Notes under the pieces: generated by a model
Seen by the model: the letters and a program-made list of their open reading frames with translations, nothing else
Told to the model about the DNA's origin: nothing
The model's database searches: none
Translations under genes and position numbers: made by a program
In this document: one piece after another, positions 56,601 through 64,000 of the stretch
Layout of the letters: every line of letters starts with the position of its first letter
Numbering within the stretch: position 1 is the stretch's first letter
Assembly: GCF_910592395.1 (NCBI RefSeq)
Contig: NC_088313.1
Span: 20,972,437 to 21,036,436, forward strand
Origin: Lineus longissimus
Taxonomy: Eukaryota > Nemertea > Pilidiophora > Heteronemertea > Lineidae
DNA length: 64,000 nt
Direction of reading: 5' to 3'

Positions 56601-59600
56601 TGTCAAATCGACAACAAGACCAGAAAAGAAAGATGTGTGCAGCCCTGAGCATTGGGGAGGTCATTGTTCCTGGTCAAAGTATCTTTGTGGTTAAGATCAT
56701 TCAGTAGTAAAGACTATCATTTCCCCTTTAACGGCTGCTCTCATCCAGGTGGCTGTCTGCGGATAGCGGATGATGGGATTCTGAAGCCTTGTGATATTCC
56801 CGGATCATGCTACAGTCATCCGTGGAACTCGATCCACACAACTTCACATTCAGCTCATGGTTTCTGTGGAAATACTCCCAATGTGTGGGAATTCCTCCTG
56901 AAGGTAGGGCCTCCTGATATTTGAAGACGTCTTAAACTCACTTTGGGAAGTTCCCGTATCATGATGCAGTGTGATTATTTTCATTGGATTGGAACACAGT
57001 ATTTCTCTGGTTGCTTTCTTGATAGATACTCTGCCGTGGTCTAAACTTGGTTGAGTTTGGCTGGAGTAGCTGTTTTAAGATCTGGATTATACATTGCATT
57101 ATTATTGAAGTCCGAGACCTACCTGCTTCTCTTTCATTGAGAACGCCTGGAACACAGCTCCTAATCTCTGAAACCTGAAATGTCAGTTGGGGTAATGTCG
57201 CCCTTGGCTCAGGTTGGATCCTCTTCAGGTTAGTAACTGATTCATCACAGTTGATATGATATCTCCTCACTAACTATTGCAGCATCATTGCAAAAACCCT
57301 GTCAGATTGTGTAGCTAGCTTATTAGGCTATCGCTTTACGGTGTATTGCCATGAAGCAGCTAGTTAGTGAGTCACTTGTTGTGATTACTCTGAGCTTAAT
57401 GGCTCTCATATCATTCATCAGAGAAGGTATGGTTGGACTGAGGTGTTGAGCTTGAAAAGTTTAGTGTTGAAGTAATTGGCCAGGTTGATGTTTCCTGCCA
57501 AAGCATGCAGCAGTGGGATTCTCCTTCCTTCTGCCACTAACAGGCTAACTTGAATCATGCGAGTTTGAGCACACAGTTTGCCATCGACTCTCTGTATTTG
57601 GCCATACCCTACCACTTCAAATACAAGGTAAACTGCTCCTCTGGCATGTCCTTGCGTGTTGCCTTGAGTTTCTTGGCCACAGCCAGGTCGACCTATGTGC
57701 CGAGTTGGCCATTTGGTCTTGTTCAATACTCTTGACAATGATTTAGCCGCTCAAAAGTCAAAAATAATACTATGAATTAGCATAGGATATCCTGCATAGC
57801 ATAGGTTATCCTGCATTAGCATAGGTTATCCTATATTACATTGGGCTGACTATAACTGGGACCACCTGTTCATCACGTTTTCCTCCCTCACCAGGAATCA
57901 TCTCCCCTGAAGCCTCGGATTACATCTCATTAAGATTCTCATGAGATAATCAACCCGGGGATTAATCAATGTATGAAAGCGAGGCTGGCCTTGCGGGTGA
58001 AGTATTGATTGCCATCCACTCCAATTGGCATCGAGTGTATACTGGAGACGGAACCATACATTGTTGCGTATTCTATGTGTGTGGAACATGTAAACGTCAG
58101 TGATGTGATGTGAAATATCGTTTGGAGGATTGTATCGTCGTGAAGTGACGGCAGATTTATTATGTGTGAATCCTCAGATATATTCTGTGATGTTGTAGTC
58201 ATCAGTTCCGTCTCAGGAAAATCACGATCAGGATAACTGAGGTGGCGTTTCAGCACGACTGTGATACTTTCAATTCATCAGGCAATATTACATTGTTCTC
58301 TATACTGGAGGTATGTGATTTGGTGTGTTTTGATTGATCATGTAATCCCCTCAAGCAGGTGGGGCTCAGTCCTTAGGCTTGATCAAGATCTAATGCCTCA
58401 TGGACTCTAGACATGGTCTGGTATATTCTGCCGTTGCCTGTCAACATGGTTAATCACTCTCAATATGATTTGATGATTGTATGAAACACTTGTGGCATAT
58501 GATGTATCTGTGATTTTACATTTGACACTGCTGGATAACGTGAACTAGACCACCCTAGTTCACATGATACCCCACCATGAAGTGTTGTGATGAGGTCCAC
58601 ATTACGTGTAAGGAAGTGCAGAAAATGACATGTCTAGTGTATATGAAAGTGTGATATGAGCTGTGCCTCAGTGAAGACCCTTTGTTTTCTTGAGTTTATA
58701 TGTCTCTGTCTGTTTCAGACTTGGCCTCACTCGTGGCTAACAAACTAGGAGAAGTCAATGTAAAGGGGTTACAAGGGGTCAGTTTTTATTACAGGGAGTG
58801 ACTTTAAACCATCAGGGAATTCAAGCTGCAACAGTCAGTCTGGTAGCTACGACCTTTAGCTGCATCTGATTTGCATTGAGCCTGCGGCAGGGAATGTTTC
58901 AATTCCATCTGGCCAATGAAAGAAAGGGATTCTCTACAGAGCAAGCGATCCCTGTTCCCTCAGTCTATTGCATGCATTTCATGAGTGAAGGTTATATCTT
59001 CGACTTTCACCTTCCATACCTCAGTCATGACCCAATGTTGCTGGTGACTCATCTTGGCAACCATGTTACCATGGCAACTCGAGTGATGCTGAATTGATCA
59101 AGCAATACATAACGGAACGGTTTATTTATTGTGTGACGTGTAGATGTGACCTGAGAGAGGGCATGATATCAGTCCACTCAAGTTGTTAGGTTCAGGAGGC
59201 CTTGTCATTTTACAGGTATCACCTTGACAGATTTACCACCGCTGAAAATAAACATTTTCGTGAGAAGTGTTTTCAAAGTCTGTTTCATCTCTGTCGTTTC
59301 AGTGTTCAATGATTCGCGAGCATGGGATATGCTAGAGAAGTTTGGCAGTAATCAAGATGAGGACAAAGATTCATTACTATCGAGACAATCACTCTACGTG
59401 AAGTTTGATCCGCTGGTCAAGTCACGGGGAGCTGGTAAGAAGCATTTGATGTAGCAATGCATGAACTGGAAGCATATTCTGTGACATATTGGGTATGAAG
59501 CTGAATGCTATGACAGGTGACGTGATCGCGTTGTGGTAAAGACTGTGCTCTCTGTTCGAGCTTGCCCTCAAGAAAACAGCTCGTCTGGCGATGATCTTAT

Positions 59601-61812
59601 TGGGCTTATGAAAACATACTGTGCAGACGTGTGCCTTGGCTGAATAAACACTGGTTTAATCCAGTGACTTACAATTTCATTTGTATTGTGGCCGAGTGAA
59701 AGACCAGTTCATATGCTTGAATGGTATTTCTAGGCTGTTTATTCCTGGACATGGTCTATCATACAAGTGAAATCAAGTTGAAAATGTGTCCACGATTCGA
59801 TATGAATTGAAAGGCCTGTGTCTGTTGGCATAGGGAATACAGGCCTGGCACTGACATAGTCTGCAATATGAGCTGGGCAGGACTAGATTTGTCTTGTGAG
59901 AAAAGTTCATGTGGATGTGTGTAAGTAGGGTACTAGATTCAGCTTTCACTTCATACCTTGGCATCTTTGGTTATAAGTTCTGATATTTATGGTGATTTCA
60001 GTCTGAAATCTTGAAGAGAACTTCAACAGAGCAATTTCTGTTACTTGTTGACTCTGGTAACCTGTTGCTTATGCAAGTACATGTCATGATTTCAGGTGTC
60101 GAGAGCGTTAAACCAGCCCAGAAACCTGCCGTAAATCCTGCAGTGACAAATGTAGCCTCAAGTGAAGTGTAAGTTGTCCATCAACTGTTAGCCAATGCAT
60201 ACAACATGCTATCCATGTGGCTCCTGGTTAAATCATCTAAACGACCTCCAAAGATTATAAAAAATTTATACCGGAGTTGTTTGGAGAACTGTGCGACCCT
60301 GTGTGTTATGATTATTCACACCCAGCAAGTCGTTGCATAAATGTACAGTTGCAGAACTCTGTTTTGACCTAAAAAAAACCCCATTTGTATTGTCGAGAGA
60401 ATGACCATGGTGTCTTGGCTGATTACAATTGGTGTTATTGATCTCTTGGTTAACTATATACTGCTTGGAGTACAGAGATTCCGATCAATATGATATTCCT
60501 GCTTGGAGGGTGTGTTTTCTTCTGGAATATGCTACTTGATTATTGCCTGTGCTGGAGACATTCATAGTGCAGTTGAGTACAGAAAGTCAACCTGTTTGAC
60601 TTGTTTGTCCTTGCAGGAATGATGACCTTCTCCTCATGAACACGCCTCCGCCCAGCAAAGCGATTTCCCGCCTCAGCAAACATCCGGCGTCGAGGGTCCT
60701 CGAGCAGTCACAGGCCAAGGATAAGGAGTATCGCGATGTTGACAAACTGTTCACCTGCAGTCCGGAACAGGTAAGATTCATGACGAGGCATGTTGACATG
60801 CATGGCTTTGAATGTGTGACATACACAAAAACCATTATTCCCTAGATGTGTGGTATTGGCAGCCAAAAGGTGGCCAGTGTGACTATAATGTGGTGCCATT
60901 GATTAATTCGCAGCTGTAAAAGCGGCAGAATAACTTGAATGAAAGCTCCGACGAGCTGTATCAAAGTGCTGCGGATCAGACATGATCGTGAAGCTTTGTG
61001 TTCAGCTTGTAATTCATTTTTCGCACAGCCAAGTTAATTAAGACTGAGAGCAAACCTAAAGAACCACTTCATGTCTAAATTCCTCCCTTTTTTAGCAACA
61101 CAACTTTTTCTTCTGCTTGACTTTGAGATGAATTTGCTTCACCCACCATTCATTGGCTGCTGCAGTGTGCTTAAATCCGACAGTCAGAGTAGGGGCACTT
61201 GTGGCCGCAGACTGAATGTAAGGCCCTGAGTTTTGGCATGGTCGGCAATAGTTCAGTGGGGGGGCATAGTTTTGAGAGAGAAAAACTTCCTCACCTCTCT
61301 ATTCCTCTGCCACAAATGCCTCAAAAAGTTCAAGTTTTCCTGATCAATTGATGAATTGCTTTGGCCAAATCTGTTTCAGTTGATGTAAATGTGTACTGAG
61401 ATTGAAGAGAGGAATTGTTCATTTCACAAAGCAGATTTAGACTGTTGCACATAATCATTATTTCTGTGTTATAAAGTGTACATAGATACGATCTGGGATC
61501 ATGGGAGGCTATTCCACAGAGTGACTCCCGATGGCAGTAGTCGGCTAATACGAATAGATTGGAGATTGATGTCCAACCTAGAGCTCCCCCTAACTTCTGA
61601 CACTTTCTTTTCCCTCTCAGTCCCGCGAGTTGGAATTTGTACCTGAAATGTGGGTCGAGCATCTGAACAGCTTCTCGGAGCTGGAAGACTCGGCAGTGCT
61701 ATCCCAGGATTCCCTGGAATGCCTCTCGTGTGCGTGGGTGCAGGAAAATGGCCGACCTGATAGTCCGCTAGCGTTCGATCATGAGGAGATCCTATGTATT
61801 GATGACCAGGAT
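47606..61812 (+). CDS. TACC: TACC-family protein, 3' end beyond window
   Basis: TACC proteins recruit XMAP215/ch-TOG to centrosomes and spindle microtubules. Exons assigned: 47606-47737, 48249-48436, 48864-49940, 50399-50471, 50679-51048, 59303-59434, 60096-60168, 60617-60770, 61621-61812, all in phase, 797 codons without a stop. Family marks are VTFQTPSK in exon 2 (human TACC3 has VTFQTPLRD), YNLDFLDSMDLENVDPF in exon 3 (human HLDWDKMDDPNFIPF), and WDMLEKFG with QSLYVKFDPL in exon 6 (human LEQFG and QSLYLKFDPL). Exon 3 holds a 34-residue tandem repeat and several NPF motifs. The defining C-terminal TACC coiled coil has not been reached and should lie to the right. The exon at 61621 lacks family similarity and could be specific to this lineage. 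Exons 5 and 6 here are 8 kb apart, with candidate alternative exons between. Confidence 0.92.
49022..49290 (+). repeat. 34-residue coding repeat in TACC exon 3
   Basis: A 102-bp unit occurs about 2.5 times in frame. Each unit encodes SPVV..SEE..L..CDSPITPLEAS followed by ELQ.QHT.GP. Copies two and three are almost identical at DNA level, so the expansion is recent. Confidence 0.9.
49419..49710 (+). repeat. NPF-type repeats in TACC exon 3
   Basis: Four diverged copies of a block of about 20-25 residues: DPFATKTKIKMGFSPP, NPFQSSSKMRNSPPP, NPFQTKTKMCNSPPP, NPFQTKSKVPNSPP. Three carry the NPF tripeptide bound by EH domains. They resemble the Ser/Asp/Pro-rich repeats of vertebrate TACCs. Confidence 0.85.
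51440..51494 (+). CDS. Candidate alternative first exon of TACC (a)
   Basis: ATG in an open 18-codon frame (starts MSGKIPVDLPPRV) ending in phase 1 at a strong donor (AGCA then GTAAGT). Phase 1 is exactly what the exon at 59303 accepts, and it is the same phase in which exon 5 ends. It would give a short TACC isoform lacking the repeat-rich N-terminus, as short TACC isoforms are known in other animals. No RNA evidence is available here. Confidence 0.5.
51495..54600 (+). other. TACC intron, left part
   Basis: No recognisable exon or large repeat. Several minus- and plus-strand ORFs of 60-119 codons lack splice support and similarity. Confidence 0.55.
54601..54772 (+). CDS. Candidate alternative first exon of TACC (b)
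   Basis: ATG followed by 57 open codons (starts MSPPLGNLRPIVDNADHVPS) ending in phase 1 at a strong donor (ATGG then GTAAGT). The frame would be 59 codons if not spliced. Phase again fits the exon at 59303. No domain recognised, so the case rests on length, donor and phase. Confidence 0.45.
54773..58718 (+). other. TACC intron, middle part
   Basis: Apart from the 46-bp minisatellite and the doubtful exon at 56754-56903, nothing recognisable. A small three-copy repeat of 'cataggttatcctgcattag' type lies at about 57778-57835. Confidence 0.55.
55564..56032. repeat. 46-bp minisatellite, ten copies
   Basis: Unit 'cttagcaagcatgttggtat' followed by 'ttgaccaacagacagcgtct' and 'ggtgat', copied ten times almost without change. 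A 9-bp insertion (cttagtact) separates copies 2 and 3. Copies 1 and 9 have 'ggcagc' for 'gacagc'. Each unit contains the stem TTGGT..ACCAA around a 5-base loop. It lies within the long TACC intron and is not coding (46 is not a multiple of 3). Confidence 0.97.
58719..58777 (+). CDS. Doubtful TACC exon
   Basis: Strong acceptor (ctgtctgtttcag) and a weak donor (GTCAGT) bound 59 bp reading DLASLVANKLGEVNVKGLQG when entered in phase 1, as from exon 5 or either alternative first exon. It leaves in phase 0, which does not fit the exon at 59303. Either it is a cassette that truncates the protein, or it needs a partner exon I did not find, or it is not an exon. Read through, it stops within six codons (58794-58796). 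Confidence 0.35.
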
Positions 61813-64000
61813 GTACGTAGGACTCGCTGTTTTCGGTCTGGCTGTGCTGAGCTTGCACCGTGGCGTGACGTCTGCTGAACACACTGTTTCTATTGTTTTC
61901 GATAGTTTGTAGTGAGGATAGGGCTGCCACAATTATTGTACCTCATCGGAAGAGAAAAAGATAGTGCACACTATGGGTAACCTGTAGGTGTAAGGGAAGA
62001 GTGGTCAAAGCCCCTCCAAGGGTTCTATTTAGATATGTTGGTATTCTATATTTTCATTGTGGCAGCCCTGTTGTTATGGTTGTTATGCATGAGGAGAATT
62101 TCATGGAGTAAAAACTGACTTCTTGACCTCGCCAAATTCCCTATATGAACTGGCACAAATCTTGTGAATCGTTCAACATACCCACACAATACGACCAATG
62201 TAACTAATCCAAGTCAGAAAGGTCCGCTTTTGCTCCATTGTTTTACCCCATTGTTGTTGAGGTCTTTTCACCTTTTCTCGGTCACGCCTTCCCCGCTGTG
62301 ATTAATTTGAATCCTTCCATTATTGGCAGGTTTGCCTATTGTCTGTGATTATGTTGGTTACCTTAACTTTTAGTTGATTTAGGATTATTTTGGCATTGTT
62401 CAATTCACCTTTTATATTGTTGAGTGTGCAGGTTGATTTGTCTCCATTGTGTGTCTCCTCCAGTTCCTTGGTCACTTTCTATAAAGCAAAGGTTCCACCT
62501 GGTTTGGTAGGGAAAGCAGTTAAAATGTCAGTTCAACCCAACTGAAGCATGCCAAAGCAATAAACAGAGCTTGTTTCAGTCAAACCAGCCCCAACAATAC
62601 CTACAACTAACTCACCACTGCAGCTCTCTTCTATCAAGCTGGCTCATCTTCCCAATCAAAACATCTTTGTGACCGCATGGTGCCCTTCCCATGCTGGCTG
62701 TAGTGTCACCTCGGAAGTGCTGTTCTTTGCAGTCCAAGGTCGATCTATGGGGCTGTGAGGTTGCAAATGAGCAAACTGTAAAGTCCGGCTGTCCCCGCCT
62801 CTAGACTTGACCACAGTTTCTCACCCTTCATTTATACCACATCGAAACTTCCCCGACACAATTGTCTCCACATATCATGGTAGCGTAGCATGTTACCAGC
62901 ATTCTGTTGTTTGTCTTCTTGTTGTGTTAGCTAGTGGCTAGTTTGGCACAGCTGGATCGTGGAATGATTTGTTTCGAATGTGGACTGATATGTGCACGCT
63001 GTGAACTTGAAATATTCCCCAGGTCTGCTTTGATCGTACTGTAAGAATCCTGTTTACGAGAGGCAGAGTGATGTTTTAAGCCTAGTCCACATAACAAGAC
63101 AAATAGAACTGTAGAACTCTCTTATCTTGGCCTCATTTAAATGCGACGTCCCCAGAGTGTCAGATCGATCTGTCAGTTTTGGCAAAATCAATCTTTGCTT
63201 GTTGCTATCACCCGAACACTATTCCTGGTATTGATCTATCTCGATTGACGTTTACACAAGAGGAAATAACCTGGGCAATGTCTGCTGCTCCACAAGTGTT
63301 GTTACCAAAGACTTGAACATGTGATGGTGATCCATGTGGGCTGCTTTCGATTTTGAAGGATTGCTTGGAGTTCTGGTTCCTGATGTCCTGTTTGCCAACT
63401 GACCTGCTGTCATGGCGGCTGATTCACAGTCATTCTGTTGCTCTGACACACTTGGAGAGATCGGTCACGCCAGGATGTTGTGGTTCCCTGTCTAAAAGCT
63501 CCAACGTATCATCACTTGAGGGCTGTTCAAGGTGACAATGCTACGAATCAGAGTGAGTCGATATGGACACCATTATCAGCATAGTGTCCATTATTAGGAT
63601 CTGCATTAAACACTGGCCATGGTTAGGTGCAAAATCTTAACCTCCAAAGCTCATTCTCAAGTCCAATGAATCCCAGCACCACAAGTTAACATTCCAACAT
63701 TCAAGCTTTCAATTCAATTCCAAGAATGAACTTTGTTTTTTCATCTTCCGATTTTTACAACTTTTCTGCATTTCATCAGTGTACTCATTTTGAATTTCTT
63801 TTCCAGTGCTTCTGCTGATTCCAAAACTTCGTTTTGCTCTTAGACCCCCTGTATGCATATTGTTGTGTTGAGTTGCATTCCAAGAGGGCTGGGAGTAGTT
63901 AGGTGGCATGACCTTTTGAGCCTGGAAGGAGCTGGCATATCTTGTCCCTCCGCTAGCTTAAGTAGTGATGTTGTGTTGGAACCCACAATAAACACGTGCA
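61813..64000 (+). other. TACC intron to window edge
   Basis: After the donor at 61813 (gtacgt) I find no further TACC exon. The coiled-coil exons must lie to the right if the gene is intact. No repeat or other gene recognised. Confidence 0.55.

Noticed and set aside
59216-59302. Upstream extension of the TACC exon at 59303 (frame is open back to an acceptor at 59215)
   Set aside because: The extension has no TACC similarity and the acceptor at 59302 (ctgtcgtttcag) is stronger; phase alone cannot decide since both enter in phase 1.

Overview
This is animal nuclear DNA: intron-rich genes on both strands, GT-AG splice sites with pyrimidine tracts, AATAAA signals and metazoan-specific families. 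An invertebrate is likely, and a lophotrochozoan (mollusc-like) genome is my best guess from general character. That guess is inference. Because exons are short, I rebuilt genes by joining exons whose reading phase, splice sites and family similarity all agree. No prokaryotic-type system (CRISPR, operon, defence island) is present.

Layout. 1-6196 is a satellite array of about 6.6 units of 935 bp. Each unit carries a tRNA-like module with an A-box-like D arm, a B box and a T-run. 6197-11467 is sparse, with an orphan first coding exon of a nicotinic acetylcholine receptor-like subunit (minus, 9013-9228) and a 39-bp minisatellite. 11468-15299 is pantothenate kinase (plus, 7 exons). 16778-18469 is a three-exon gene for an 80-residue secreted cysteine-rich peptide (minus), each exon too short to stand out as an ORF. 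19090-20013 is an unrecognised Ser-rich basic protein (minus). 21738-24447 is syntaxin-18 (plus, 9 exons). 25393-27290 is a PAAT/C10orf88 homologue (minus, 4 exons). 27746-36325 is FANK1 (plus, 9 exons), head-to-head with PAAT across 455 bp. 38575-40398 is SPATA24 (minus, 5 exons, one GC-AG intron). 42181-46813 is NHLRC2 (minus, 9 exons). 47606 to beyond 61812 is a TACC-family gene (plus), with two possible internal alternative first exons. Its C-terminal coiled coil lies past the right edge.

How the genes relate. They are independent single-copy genes, not a pathway: CoA synthesis (PANK), Golgi-ER SNARE traffic (STX18), a mitochondrial ABC-transporter partner (PAAT), two genes with testis-biased expression in mammals (FANK1, SPATA24), a thioredoxin/NHL protein (NHLRC2) and a centrosome/spindle adaptor (TACC). 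The set looks like old linkage: human PANK1, PAAT, FANK1, NHLRC2 and TACC2 all lie on 10q, and STX18 and TACC3 both lie on 4p16.

Other notable items are a near-perfect 131-bp inverted repeat in NHLRC2 intron 1, CRE and NRF1 palindromes just upstream of NHLRC2, two copies of a TA-flanked MITE-like element, and a ten-copy 46-bp minisatellite inside a TACC intron.
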